In this document: positions 12,913 to 25,929 of the stretch, in pieces | Layout: every line of letters starts with the position of its first letter | Numbering within the stretch: the stretch's first letter is position 1 | Source: Otis tarda | Taxonomy: Eukaryota > Chordata > Aves > Otidiformes > Otididae | Assembly: GCA_026413225.1 (NCBI GenBank) | Contig: CM048553.1 | Location: 45,796,001 to 45,860,000 of the forward strand | DNA length: 64,000 nt | Reading direction: 5' to 3' | Notes under the pieces: model-generated | The model's database searches: none | What the model was told of the DNA's origin: nothing | Seen by the model: only the letters and a program-made list of their open reading frames with translations | Translations under genes and position numbers: made by a program

Positions 12913-14329
12913 GTCCAGATGAGGACATGGAGAAAGATGTTTCTTTCTTAAGCCTTTTTGTGTAAGCCGCACTTTGGTGCTTTCCATGCTGTTTGTTTTC
13001 CCCTTGTAACACACTAAGGGCCAAACTTGGCTTGCAAGGTTGTCAAGAAGCTTATAACCACCCTGACTATGTCTAATGCAGTAGTGAAGTCGGACACAGG
13101 GCACTCTGTGCATTCAAAGCCCGTCAGAAATTTTAAAGGAAAAGCAAAGCCTTCGACAAGACAGAATTTTGAAGGAACTAAAAATTGTATTCTATAGCAT
13201 GTAGAATACATGCTTGTGAAGAAATGACCAAGTCATATACAAGAGATGATTTGCAGAACAACACCTGTGCTAAGCATAAAGCACTTGTAGGGAAACAGAG
13301 GGCTCCTCTGAGGTTTTGCATGATTCGTTCATATTTTCCTTTGGCAGCATGAATGTGAGAGAAGAATACACCATTTGATTTGGTTTTCCCTCCAATTCAT
13401 TTTCCTGGACCCCTGCAAGTCAGAATCCTACATAGGCAAAGTTTTGTAGCAGCGACCAGCTACACCAGACCTCCAGGTAAATAAGTTTGCAGAGAGAGTC
13501 TTGTAGTGGCTCAGAAAGTTCACTGTTCTCCGAGTGAGTCACTCTGTTGTTTCCTCCCTCAAACTGCAAATGGCATTTCTTCATTCTTTCTCTCTTTTTT
13601 TTTTTTAATCCATCGTCAAATGCCCTTTAGCCTTGTGGGCAACACCAAATAAATATGGCCCTGTCATATTATGGGTTAAGAGGAAGAGCTTAGAAGAAAA
13701 GTAGAGATTGATGTAAGTACAGCACAAACCAGCTCATGTATTCATGGACTAATCTCAGTCAAGCCTCCTGAGATGTTTGTCAAGTTAAATGCTCAGTGTT
13801 AGCAGCGCTTGGAGCCAGATTTGCAAAGTATATTCAGTCGCAAGACACCCAGGCTTCATTTGCCATTGAGAGGGACCCTGCATAGTGAGGAGGACTCTCA
13901 ACAGATAATTTTCATTCATCTTAAAGACTATATGAGCCTATGCGGGTTTGATCTTTATGGCCTAATTTTCAGAGATGGCTCTCACCTCCATCCCCAGTGA
14001 CTCTAACTGTACTTTGGGGGATTTACTTCCTGTGCATTCTTAACTAACATAAATTGCCCTATTGATTACACAAGGGGGAAATATTACTGCTGTATACAAG
14101 AACTGCAGGATTGGACTCTTGAGGGTTAAGATTCTCAGCTTTCCCGTTTGGTCGGCCTCCAACAAACTGAAGCGAAGCAGAGCCTCAGCGTACAATATAC
14201 AATTACATTTCTGACACACCGCATCTTGCTGTGCCATCTCTTTTTAAATCGGAACCTGTTTTCGCCCTTATAATTTAATAGAGCATGATAGGAAGCCTTG
14301 AATAGAAAGCATTTCTTTTAAATTTGACT

Positions 14330-14700
14330 AAAAATATCTTTCCTTCCACAATGAGCTCATGGCTTTTTACTTTATCTTATGGTCAGTTGGCTTCCCCTTC
14401 ACACATACACATATTTTATGGAGTGGATTCATACAAATGAGATCTCTAAATTATTAATATATTTTGTGTTTTATTTTAATAGTTTCTTGTTACACATTTT
14501 GATGCACATTTTGCAGACGTAGCACCTATTTTTGTACATACTCAAACAGAGTCAAGTACATAATCTTATGCTTTTCATTTGAAAAGCAGTAGCTTTAATG
14601 GCTGCTGAGGAAGAGTTTAATTTGCATACTTTTGTCACCTCTGTGTTTTGTTAATCTGTGTGACTGTGAATTTGCAAAATAGGTTGTATAACTGTTGATC
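14330..14700. promoter_or_regulatory. Candidate conserved non-coding element C
   Basis: A strongly AT-rich, repeat-free block with TAAATTATTAATATATTT, TTTAATTTGCATAC (an octamer-like TTTGCATA on the opposite strand) and TTTGTTAATC motifs. It is enhancer-like by composition only. Confidence 0.25.
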
Positions 14701-14707
14701 AGACATA

Positions 14708-14765
14708 AGGCCCCATTCTAAGTAAAAACTGGGTCCTGTTCCTACTGAGTCCGGCACCTGGAGCA
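14708..14765. repeat. Possible degenerate ancient amniote repeat
   Basis: AAGGCCCCATTCTAAG followed by ACTGGGTCCTGTTCCTACTG resembles the dispersed 'GGTCCTGCTCCTATTGAAG' amniote element. Weak similarity. Confidence 0.3.
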
Positions 14766-15281
14766 AGGTTGTGGAAAAAGCTCTGTTTTTTATTTTTGCA
14801 GTCCTCTAAGGCAGGACAGGGTAGCTTCAAGGCTGTGCTATGTTATCTTCTGCTTTCCAAGGTTTTCTGTTAATTCTGGGAAACAGACATCTGCTGGGAA
14901 TGCTCTGTGCAACTCCCGGTCAGCTGGCTGGCCACTTCAGGCCCACTTATGTCTTAAATCCCTCTACCCCCATCGCTGGTGAGGTTGCTGGGTATGATAA
15001 CAGTGTTTTCAGCCTCTCATTGCAGGAGAACTTTGCGTTAATGAGAAAAAGAAAGAAAAACTGGATTCTGCATTTTGGTGCTGTGGAGTTGTAGTTAATT
15101 AGCCCTGTGCAAGTTTTAAGAAGCTGAGTGAAATTTGTCTTCTTTGATCCACCATTAATAAAAACTTCTGGACAATACAGTCCTAATTGTTCAACCTAGT
15201 GGCATCATTCATACAGGTGCAGTTTACTATTTCTTTTAATTTTCTTTTGAGCATTTCCAGCAGTAGCAACACCAAGCGTAA

Positions 15282-15286
15282 GTAAT
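15282..15286. repeat. Target-site duplication GTAAT (left)
   Basis: GTAAT directly before the LTR, identical to 15944-15948. Confidence 0.85.
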
Positions 15287-15943
15287 TGTGGTGGTTTAGC
15301 CCGAATCACCACACAGTTTCTCGCTCACCCTCCCCTACCCAGCGGGACGGGGGAGAGAAATTGGGAAGAAAGGAAAACTTGTGGGTTGAGATGAAAACAG
15401 TTTACTAAAATACTAAAAACTACAAAGATAACAGAATATAAGGGTATTGCTATATACAAAATGAACAATGTACGATTTCTCACCACCTGATATTCGAATA
15501 ACCGACGCAGCCCGAGCAGTGATCACGGGAACAACACCGAGCAGCAAGCAAAGCGGGGAGAGCAAGCTAGCAAGGTAGAGGGAATGATGCCAGCAAGCAA
15601 GAGAGAAGCAGAGGATGCGAAGGGTGCCCGAATGGAATTGATGCCCCCTCCCATGGGCAAACCCCAGTTATATAGTGAGCATGACGTTTATGGCATGGAA
15701 TAATCTCTTTGGCCAGTTTGGATCAATTATTCTGTCTGTCTTTCGCCCAGCTTCCCAGATCTGCACATTAATGAGACATTAACGAGACATTAACGAGACT
15801 TGGAAAGCCAGACACTGTCCTTGGTCTCATTAACAACAACTTGTATCATCAGAGTGTTTTTATCAACATTCTTCACACACGAAATCCAAAACACACCGGC
15901 TACTGAGAGGAAAATTAACTCCATCCTTGCCAAAACCAGGACA
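15287..15943 (-). mobile_element. Solo LTR of an avian ERVL-type element (family B), 657 bp
   Basis: On the minus strand it begins TGTCCTGGTTTTGGCAAGG (from 15943) and ends ...CTAAACCACCACA at 15287. This is the widespread avian LTR that in many birds begins TGTCCTGGTTT and continues with a GAGTTAATTTTCCT block, present here. A perfect 5-bp target duplication, GTAAT, flanks it (15282-15286 and 15944-15948). A TATA box (CTATATAA on minus) lies at 15668-15675. No gag, pol or env is present, so it is a solo LTR. The 5-bp duplication and the LTR ends point to the ERVL class. The family is distinct from the LTR at 11588. Confidence 0.88.
15766..15798 (+). repeat. Three tandem 11-bp repeats within LTR family B
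   Basis: CATTAATGAGA, CATTAACGAGA, CATTAACGAGA in direct succession, followed by CTTGG. The repeat lies in the upstream (U3-like) part of the LTR in its own orientation, about 100 bp before the TATA box, where tandem enhancer motifs are common in LTRs. Confidence 0.8.
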
Positions 15944-15948
15944 GTAAT
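15944..15948. repeat. Target-site duplication GTAAT (right)
   Basis: GTAAT directly after the LTR, identical to 15282-15286. Confidence 0.85.
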
Positions 15949-18900
15949 GCATCAACCACATCTCATGGTAGCTCAACAACTTTTCTTTATGCTGTATAGG
16001 TTGGATCAGAATGAAGTAGCCAGAAGTATTTATTATTTGTGGTAACTTTTGTTTGTAATGTTTGTGATAAAGTACAGGTAGTACTTTAAAGAAAGCTATA
16101 TCTCTGGGCCAGGGGTTCTCTGCCATGTTTGTGAAAAAAACAAATTGCTTAAGGATGGCAAGAAGGGAATTCACATTCCCAAGGTTCAATCAAATAAGAG
16201 AGCCCTGCTCATACTGCCTGGTTAGCCTGGCGTTGGTTTGCAGGCCCATGTGCCACCACGGCCCACGTTTGTTCTGGAGAGCTGTGACTGATTACTCTGA
16301 GGGCCTGAAAAGATTTGCAAGGAGATTAACACTGGAGAACAGAAAACGCGTTTGGCACAAATTACCTCATTAGAATAGATATATTTACAGAAAGAAAACA
16401 AATTTGAAGGTGTCATTTATGTTCCAAGGAAAACCTCTTTGTGATAGGTTGCTTCAAGAGCAGAACACATTTAACTTATTTATTCTTTTAAGGATATTCA
16501 GGACCAATGCATTAAACATGGTGGTGAAAATGAATAATGAGATTTGAAAAAAAAAAGACAAGTAAGAGCCAAGGTCAAATTGCATGTATGTTAGACTGGA
16601 AAAAAAGAGGAAGAAAATCAAAGTACAGTGTCCTGTGCAGTTTAGCAAGGCAGCCAAAAAGAAACCTGGGAAGTGGCAGAAATTTAGCCATGGATTCCTT
16701 TGTCTCTTAGTCAAATGGGAGGAGATGTCCTGTTGCACTACTGTACAGTAGCTTGTTTTTGCACTTGAAACAAGACACCTGATCTTGATCTTCAGGGTAA
16801 ACCTGACCTCAAAAGAGACCAACACAGAGGAGATAAGCACTGAGCGCTTCAAAAATCTAAACACTGCAAGACAATTAAGATCACGTCTAATGTCATCACA
16901 TTGTGCTGGTCTGTCAGCACCACAATTAGCAATACGTAAGTGCAAAACCAAAAGTCTGTTTCAACTCTGCTAAGCAATCCCTCACCAGAAACATAGTCAA
17001 AAATGTCTCAGGAGGTGAAAGCCTTACAGCTGACTCAACAGCTTGAAGCTCCCTTAAGGTCTGCAGGGACTTCAGAAGGTACTGAAGCACTGGGTCCCCT
17101 GAGGTGCTGTTAAGATTAAGAGCATTGGTCTCCTTTTAAGGAAGAGCCTATGGAAACTTAACAGAAGAGCTGTGTTTCATAAAAACATCCCACCTAACAT
17201 TAAGAAAACGGTACAGAGTGTCATGACTGAGGACCATGAATATCAGTGTTATAACCTGCCCCTTGGTCCATCATAGTACTGGTCTGGCAGAGCACACTTC
17301 AGACTGAAAGGAAACCCTAGAGAGCCTGTAGCTTCCATTAATACGTATCTTGAGATATTTTTCCCTGCATCTCTCAAGTCCTTCCCAAGCCAGTGGTCTC
17401 CCTGCCTGCCTAAAGCAGCAGCCTTTCTCTTCTGATTCCTCTTTCCTGTGGAGTCCAAGGGAGGGGAAATTCTGCTACTGCTCTGTGAATCCCCTGGGTA
17501 TTCTGAGAAAGACTTTTGTCACATTTACTATCAGCTAAGCTTTACCTGGTTCAGGTAATTCCTGGAGGCCATGGGAGGTGACAGGTTAGGGAGCAGCCAT
17601 GCCTGTGCTACCATGAGACTGCATCTTTTTCCTGCTCCAACAGGCAGCAGGAATGTGGCACAAATGTTCTCCTTTCACTGTTGTTAAACTGTGACCAAGA
17701 ATGCTACAACTGTAAATCCATCAGCTTAATCGATATTAACAGTAATTGCAAGAACAATTTCCACAGGTTAAATAAGAAATGTTTTCACTTCAGCTGAAGG
17801 CCAGCACTTCAACCATAAAGTTGATGTCAGTTGGTTGTTCGTCATTTTGTCATATTTTAATTCTCTGTTATAACTGGGTTATATTTTTTTTTGAAAATAA
17901 AAACAAACTAGAAAGTTTCCCTGTTCTTAGTGGTAAGTATTTTAGCTGTATGGCTACATTTGAATGTATGTATAGCCTACCTGAACAATGAGAGCCTTAA
18001 CAGAAGAACTGTGCCCAGTTCCTCATCAACCATTAATAATATTATTGTTAACAAATACCTGAGCACTGAATCATAAACCATGTGCTGATTTTGACTCTAT
18101 GTAGACTGCAGATTCCCATTATTTGGAGAAAAAAAAAAAAAGTTGTATGTAGGTGACTATGTCCATTAATTAAGCTATTCAAAACCAATTTGCTTTTTCC
18201 AGAGGGCACTTTATCTCATTACAGTTCTCTCAACATAAACAATAAAACAAACAAGTGAAAACTGCAAACCCAATCTCACTGTTCCCAGTGTCACGATGAG
18301 TTAATTTCCCGCTTGCCAGAAAGCAACCAGTGATGCTAGTGCTTCTGGTCAGGCATGCTCTTTGCTGTCATCTAAGGAGAGGAGCAATTCTGATGTTCCT
18401 TAGAGACATTCGTCACTGTCACAAGAGAACAGCAAGTCTTCACACCTCTCTGCCTACGTCACAACATCAACGGCCCACCATGGTCCTCATATTCCAGCAG
18501 GAATGTAACTTGCCTTTGTAGGCAATCACAAGCCGGCTACTGTGTTTGAAGGAGGCCAAGGTTGTGCTCTTGACTCAAACAGCACTGCCCATGTGCTGAT
18601 AGCGTAGCACATGTGAGGATTTCCAGGACTCAGTCCCAACACTGCTGTTTCTCACACAAGATTTCACCCAGCCATGTGGAAGTGAGGTGCTACCACACAC
18701 CAACTTGTTTTGCCATCTCGACGTTGCTGGAAGCATTTTGCTTCTCGTAAACAGACTGAGGTCATCTTTCCTCATTAGCTTGGTCATTGCATGGCTAGCC
18801 AAGTTATCTGGCCGTGCTATAACGTGCACACTTCAATGCTTAATCATTTCTGACCAACAGCCTTCAAATCACAAAAGTAAGGATAGATCCCTAATTTTTA

Positions 18901-21546
18901 GGTTTCTTTGCTGAATCATCCCCAAGCTCATGTTCAGTGCTACTTGGCAGTGTGAACGAGCACCAGGTCATTTACTCAACACTGATACTGATTGGCAGCT
19001 CTAAGAGAAACGCCCAGATGTTCCTATTCATTTCTTGCCACCTTGCAGGACTCTGGCAGATGATTGTAATCCAAGAGAGGACTTGTAAAACCAGAAAGAG
19101 GGAGAAATAAAGGCCAGGTATGCTGAGGAGCCCATGAGACCAGAGAACAAGTTGTTCTGCCAATGACTTAGAAGCAACCTCCTCTTTTAAGAGACATTAT
19201 AGGGTTTTTTGTTAGAGGGCAGGATCTGAGTTAATGAGAGACTTGATTCATATAAATAATAATACTGCTATTTGGGAACTTGCATAGTCAAGAAAAGCGA
19301 TCCAAGCAATCTGTGAGCACTTGTAAAAATTGATAGCCCCTGAACTGAAGCAATGTAGGACGTGGCGAGTTAGATCTCTCACCCTTTTGTCTGTAGCAGG
19401 TGTGGGTGCTGGCACACAGGTGGGTCTCAGTAGTTGCCAGGGATGGAGGAAACTGAGAACTGAATTCAAAACTGAACGTCCCCAACAAGCCTGGGAGAGA
19501 GAAAACAAATATGCCAAGGTGGTTTTAAATGACAGGATTTCAAAACACTTGTTAGTGACATGAAAAAAAGACAATTGGACACACAACTGCTCTCCTCCTC
19601 TGGTCTGTGAGGCAAAGCCTTTGTGTCCACAGTGTTCTGTTTTACTATATCTGATTCTGCAGTCGGGCAAAATCCCACGCCATGACCCTTCCCTTTGCAA
19701 TTACCCTTCTTCCACAACTGGTGAATTTTCAACTTACAGGGATAAATGGTGATTAGATATCAGATCTGCGTAATCCTAGTTTCCTTCAGTGCATGGACTC
19801 AGAAGGAAAAGCATCATAGACGTTACTTTATCAGATGACCTAGGTGGAAGCTGGAAGTGCTGTCAAGGGCATAGCTGGAAGCAGATGAGGGGAAACAGGA
19901 CACAAATCCGTAGGAATTCGATATCCATTTGTTCTGCTGCTCCTAGAGCAATGTGCTTACCCAAGACAACACTTGAGTGAGCTTCAGCAACACTCAACAG
20001 ATTCTGCTTTGTAATGATGGTGAGACCTAACAGCAGAATTCCACTGTGACGTTTGAATGGTTAAACAAGTTTTGTTTCGGAAACTAGGGGAAGTATGGCA
20101 AGTATTATTATGATTAATGGATGTTGTTATACTGCCAGTTTCCTAGATGTGCTGTAGCTAATTTTAGCCAATGAACCAACTCTTTGTGCAGTCATATGAA
20201 AACACACCAGTCTATGAGGAATGTGCACAGCTACAAGCTGGGCACGTGAATTTTAGAAGTCTGCAAAAGTGCCTAACTGGTTTTCTTTAAGCATCCTCTC
20301 CTCACTTCTGACCTCCACGTTAGCCTCAAAAGCTGTGGTCACAGATTTGTCTCTAGATGCCTGTGTCCAGACTTTTGCCCTTCCAGTTAGTAATTTTGAC
20401 TGGCTCAGCGGGATGATTTCGAGGTATCCTGAAAGCACTGTCCTGGCCATTAGCTGTTCTTTGCTCCAAGCTAACTAGCTATGAAGGTACTGCTCAGGAG
20501 CCCAGAGTGGCCTGTCCTCACTGAATGCATGTCCCAGTGCTCTTAAGATCTTAATAATCAGGTTGTAACATTGAGGAAACTGTGGCAAGACAGAGTCCAT
20601 GTCCATGCAGCACAAATCCAGAATGCAGTACGGGCACCATTTGTAGAAGCTGGGTTAGGCAACTGTGCAGAGCCCAAGATCAGCATCCAGGGAAGAGAGC
20701 AGAAATAACAAGTGTCAGACACAAGGTCATTTTGGCTGAGCCCTGAATCCTTCATTCATTCCAAAGACGACTTTGTAAATGAATAAATGGCAGGTTTGCT
20801 TTTGAAATGCAGCAATTACTGCTGATTTGAAGGGACTGAATGGTACCCAGATAGATAAGCTTGCCAACAGCTGTTTAGCTGGCCTCTCAAGGAGATTGTA
20901 ACACTCACTGGCCTGGGGGGAAAACCTGCTTTTTCAATACCAATCATTAGGCTGAGCTCCTGGATGAAGCTACAAAGGTTGCCTCCTAAGCCTGTGATGG
21001 TGCTAGAGTCACCAACAAACAGGAGTTTCCGGGTGATCTCTTCAGTGACTCTTGCAATTGAATCTCACCAGCTGTGGATGAACCAGTGCCCACTGTCACC
21101 GTTTGTCTGAGAAGGACGAGGCAAGATGACTGAAAACAGGGCGTTTAAAAAGGGAGAAACTGCCTGGTTCTGTCTGACACTGAAAACCTGCTGCTTTGCT
21201 GACATTCATGTTCCTACACCACATATTGCCGTTGGAGCAATGCTCCGCAGATGCTCAGACTAAAATTGACTGCTACAGCCACCTGATCTGATTGACCGCA
21301 TAACCTGGGCCATAGGGTTTAACCCACAACCTTGTCTCTGCTAAGCTGTCATTCCTGTGGGGTGGGAGCATACCAGGACAGTCCTGAATGAATGGTGACT
21401 TTCTTCTCTGACTGGTGCACGTCGATGTGAGAAAGCAACCAGACACAAGATTTCTCGTCAAGTCACCAATTAGGATAACATATCATGCAGGGGCTAAGCA
21501 GTCTGCATGAGTTGTTCTTTGTCTGATTTCATATTTTGCATCTTAA

Positions 21547-21716
21547 GTAGTCTGGCCAGTCAAGGTGGGAGTCATCTCACCTGACATCAGATATCTCCAT
21601 CTAAGCTGGTCTTGATAATTAGTGAAGAAAAGTAGATACTTATAAGGCATGAGTCATCTGCCCTCTTTTAGATGTCTGCATTGGGGTGAGGTGACTCATG
21701 CTCTTCCCAATGACTA
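21547..21716. repeat. Imperfect inverted repeat carrying AP-1-like sites
   Basis: Left arm 21547-21605 (GTAGTC … GAGTCATCTCACC … CATCTAA) pairs with right arm 21667-21716, whose reverse complement reads GTAGTCATTGG … GAGTCACCTCACC … GACATCTAAAA. The spacer is about 60 bp. Two exact AP-1 consensus sequences lie inside: TGAGTCA at 21650-21656 and TGACTCA at 21692-21698. The identity of the element is unknown; it could be a fossil of a palindromic DNA transposon. Confidence 0.5.
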
Positions 21717-22221
21717 CAAAGGAAGTTCAAACCGCAAACTCAGAAGAAGACATGTATATTGTAATGTCTAAAGTTAGATAGTCGAGCACTACTCTTAATA
21801 TCTTGAGGTGTGTCAGTGGTCCAGTCTCACTCCTGATTTGTCTTTTCTAAATAAAACAATACATTTGCCCTGGGAATTATGTATCTAATTCCCACCTGCT
21901 TAAGTGGGCACTCTCAAACTGAAAATAGCACGTTTTCAAATAAAATATTTAAAATATCTTATGAAAATACCCCCTGTCCCTGGCTTCTATCTAGCCAGTT
22001 TCTATCTTTTGCTGCTGTTTAACAGTCATGTCTTCCTTTTATTTTTTTAAATTCTACTTCTCCAGCCACCTACTACTCCCAAGGAGCTGCTGGGAGACTG
22101 AACAAAGCACGCAAGGAGTGGACACAGCAAAGAGAGAAGCCAAGACACACCACTAATTCTGCCAGCTGTATGAAATAAAGTGATTACCCAAAGGATTTTT
22201 GTTTTCTCTCTAGTCTCTTAT

Positions 22222-22237
22222 TTAAAAAAAAAAAAAA
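22222..22237 (+). repeat. A-homopolymer (about 15)
   Basis: An uninterrupted A run, simple repeat, with no adjacent SINE recognised. Confidence 0.6.
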
Positions 22238-22464
22238 AGTAGTAGTTACTTACGACATCAATACAGACTTCAACATAGTGATCTTAGTGGGCAGTGTCCC
22301 TTTAAATTACATTATTCTAATCAAATAACTAACTTCATCAAGCAGCCAAAATCAATGCTTTGTATTAGACATGGACCCAAACCCATTAAGGCCTTATTAT
22401 TCAAGCATGCACCTCCCTTCAGCTTTTATCTCCCCTCAAGGGTTTTTGTAGTAAAGCAGGCTTC

Positions 22465-22480
22465 TTTTTTTTTTTTTTTT
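22465..22480 (+). repeat. T16 homopolymer
   Basis: A run of 16 T, simple repeat, with no adjacent mobile element recognised. Confidence 0.6.
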
Positions 22481-25400
22481 AATTAGCCCTTCTGCCCTGG
22501 AGTCTTGTATTTGATTTTCCAGTATCCAGGGAAGTATTTTTTTTTAAACTACTCAATCCTTGAATAGAAAAATTTGCCTCTTAGTTCTTCATTACCAGTG
22601 ATAACAAAGCTTTGTGGAAGACATTCTGATAATGCAGAAACAGAAGCGCACAAAGGCAAAGCAGCACTTCAAAGGGGCATTAGCTCTGATATGGGAATCT
22701 CATTCATCTAACTCCCTTCTAAAGCACGAGTTAGCAATTCACAGGGATGCAGTTCACACATACACATGAAGTGGCACGAAAGGCCCTTGGGTTCGGCTGA
22801 GCTGCCCGATCCCAGTGCCCTTTGGTGGTGGTGGTGTATTTTTAGTTTTCCTTGACTTCATTTGGTTTCATATGGAGAACCAACCACTGGCTTAGCTGTT
22901 TCTGTGTGTGTCATGTGGGACCCAGAAATGATTGACTGAGGAGTACAGTTATTGTACGAGAAGCAATCTGCATGCTTGCTGCCTTCCCACGTATGCTGAG
23001 CAACCTGCAACCGCTCAGCAGCCAGTGATGTGCAGTACCATGGCTACCCAGATGTACACCTCCGTGTCACGGATGCTGGGCCTTTGCTACTTAATCATGG
23101 TGTATCTCACCAGTAGTGTAACCAATGTACACGTAATCAATGCGTAGTTAATTGAGCATATGTATCGTGCATTGTCTAATCCACTGAAAATACTATATGC
23201 ACCTATTCAGGAACTGTGATTTTACTAATGAGATAAGGACGTTGGAGCATATTGTCCAAGGGACTCCTCAAAGCTAAGTCCACATGCTGGACTCAATTGC
23301 TGTCAGTGACTGGTGAATCTGTATCGTGAGCACCACCCTGTAAGAGCACTAGTGCACGCAGAGCTCCTCGGAGGGGCTGATCCCAGCGTGCCGTCATCAA
23401 GGCAGAGGAGCTCATCCTGTGCTGCAGTGGCCAGGCGTCCCAGCAGCAGCAGGAGTGTAAGACTGCCATTGCCTTTTCTATTATTTCCATCCTTTACGCA
23501 ATAAACTGGAGAGGCAGCCTTGAGCACCAGTGCAGACGTTGCACCTCCGTGGTGCAAAATAACAGCGCGGTGCTGAGCTGGGTCAAACAGACACACCCTC
23601 AGCAGTCTTCCATTCTGGCAGGTAACTAACACATCTGTCTCCTTACCAAAGGTTTGCACTTATTCCTGTGCTCAGCTGGCAACTGCCAAAGTCTCCATAC
23701 CTTGCTGGAAAACCGGGATGCGGAAACTTAAGTCCAAGAAGCTGAAGCTTTCAGCAAGAGAGAAGTTCAGGAGCTGGTTTGAGAGGGAACAAGGCACTTG
23801 GTGAAGTTTTACCTTTGCTGTTTTCAAACTAGATACTAGATACCATCGCGTGAAGAAAACCCAATGGGAATTGCCAGCAAGTTGTTTTCCGGAGTACACG
23901 GCAGTTTCAAGCAGTAACTTCAAAAGGAAACTGTTCTCCTCCTGCTCCTGAAAGAAGAGCTCTTCAACCCAAAAGTAACCATTTATTGGTCTGTGCAAAT
24001 TATTCTATTCAGTACTCATTTTGCTACAAGGATCCTGTTAATGAGTTCATCCATATCCTCCCCAAATTCCCCAGGAACTTCAAGGTTCACACTGTTTTGT
24101 GGAAAACCACAGTAACAGCAGATGAAAAATAGAATACATTGGAATAGCATAAAAGAACTGAAATTGCCTGAAATGCCTCTCAGGCAGAAAATTTTGCCTT
24201 GCTTCCTTGGTCCAATGGGGTCATTTTCAAAGTTAATTGCTTCTTAGCGTAAGCTTGTCAGAAGCGAGCCCCAGACCAGTATGGAGGGCTCTGAATTCTG
24301 TATTAATTTTCATACTTATTCTCTCTGTTTTCATATTTAAATTGGATTGCCACAGAATCCCTAATCCGCCCCGCCAGGGTGCTCCAGACAAAAGAGCAGA
24401 GCTTAGCACCATCCTGCTAGCCGCGTGGGTTTGGAGATACAATTTTCTTCTGCGTCACCAGTGTGGCAGATAATTTCCCCTACAATTGCGTGTGCCTTGC
24501 ATTCCTGCAGGATCCACACACATGAGGGGAGTGGGCTGGCCCCACAAGCAGATGGCTGGCTGGCTTTGCACATACTTATTTCTCTTGCAGCTCTCTGGTG
24601 GGACTCCGGAAGCTGCGGTCAGGAAGAGAGGGATGGCAAACCAGCTGTGATGTGCTTCAGCCTGCTAAAGGGATGTCCGTGACTGCTGCTCAGGAGAAGG
24701 CCTTGCCATCTCTTCCTTGGATTCAATAGCCTTTCCGGCTTTGGTACACTGTTCCTACAGGTCCACCCTTTAAATCCTTTCACAAGAAATAGTAATTTGC
24801 AGCAGAACACTCTGGGTTTTGGCCTTGTCCTATGATTTTCTCCACAGGAGTGACTTGAATAAGCACCTTAGCCTTCAGCTGGCAGTAGGCAGAGAGCAGC
24901 ACACAAGGAATATGGACCAAAGCATCAGTCTTTGTGGTCAGGTTCACCTTGCCTCATGGCCACCCTCCAGACTTGACTCCTGTGCAAGGCCATGGACTTG
25001 GTCCACGGCTGGTGGGAGTCCCTAGTATACCTGATACCCTGAGGATATGGACAGCACACTCTGCAAGCAGTCAGAAGCTAGACAGGACTCTGCTTAGAGC
25101 TGGTTTTTAGCGGACCAGACAAAAGGACAGACAAAATGGGAGCGTTACCCAATGTGTCACCAATGCACAGCATGATGGCTCTGCCCGTTGGCCCGCAATG
25201 TGACCCTGGGTCGTGTTGCCCCAGCTTCCTACATCCATTCCATATCTTGTAAATGGTACTGGAGTTGAAATAGTCAGGGGAAGCAATGTGAAATGGGTGC
25301 TGTTAAGATCCATGAAGGGTGTGTGTTACAGGAGAGCATGGGGAAGAACCTATGTAGTGACAAGTTTTTCCTCTGCAGTGGGTTTCCTCATCTAGACCTG

Positions 25401-25574
25401 TGTGTTTCTGGTAAGTACAGCAGGCCAAGCCAGGCTAGCTCATGCTGTACTGGAAAATGACTGGAAATCCCCAGAGCAAAGTGTCCCCGGTGCTTGTTCC
25501 TGCCTGTGCTGGGAGTTCCCAACCCCTCTGACCTGACACCTTATCTACTCATGTGAGCACTCCCAACACTGGTC

Positions 25575-25800
25575 AAGCCAAATCATGGCTGTTTATTGTC
25601 ATAAATCACAGATCTTTGCTAACTTAATGAGGATATGGGGACACAGATTTTGTAAATACGTGAGCCAGGGATTTCGTGTGCTGCATGTCCTGAAGCTGGC
25701 TGGCTGGGAACCTGATGAATATGACGCTTTTAAAAATATGTGCTATGAATGGCATTTTTAATACGGATTATTTACTTGGGACATTGCTAGTTGACTGAGA
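25575..25800. promoter_or_regulatory. Candidate conserved non-coding element D
   Basis: Repeat-free sequence with GAATATGACGC, TTTTAAAAATATGTGC and TAATACGGATTATTTAC segments, adjoining the old CR1 fragment at 25930. It may be a regulatory element; the evidence is compositional. Confidence 0.22.
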
Positions 25801-25929
25801 AGTTTCTGTTTGTAGCCAGACCATGGCTAAGAGCATGCCAAACATGCCAGGTATGCTAGGTATTAAAAACAAATACCCAGCTTTTATGAACTCTTTAGAT
25901 CATTAATGCATCTAAAAGCACCTCAGGAA

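Larger units (their letters stand above)
12724..15281. other. Intergenic DNA between the two solo LTRs
   Basis: No gene seen. Holds degenerate ancient repeats at 12860 and 14708 and the AT-rich block at 14330-14700. Confidence 0.6.
15949..25929. other. Intergenic DNA, no gene seen
   Basis: Almost 10 kb without a recognised exon or young repeat. Contains the inverted repeat at 21547-21716 and homopolymers near 22.2-22.5 kb. The 150- to 165-codon minus-strand frames at 16454 and 19248 are hydrophobic/low-complexity chance frames with no splice or family support. Confidence 0.55.

Noticed and set aside
16454-16951. 165-codon minus-strand hydrophobic frame
   Set aside because: Phe/Leu-rich because of AT-rich sequence with poly-T stretches on that strand; no membrane-protein family recognised and no exon signals.
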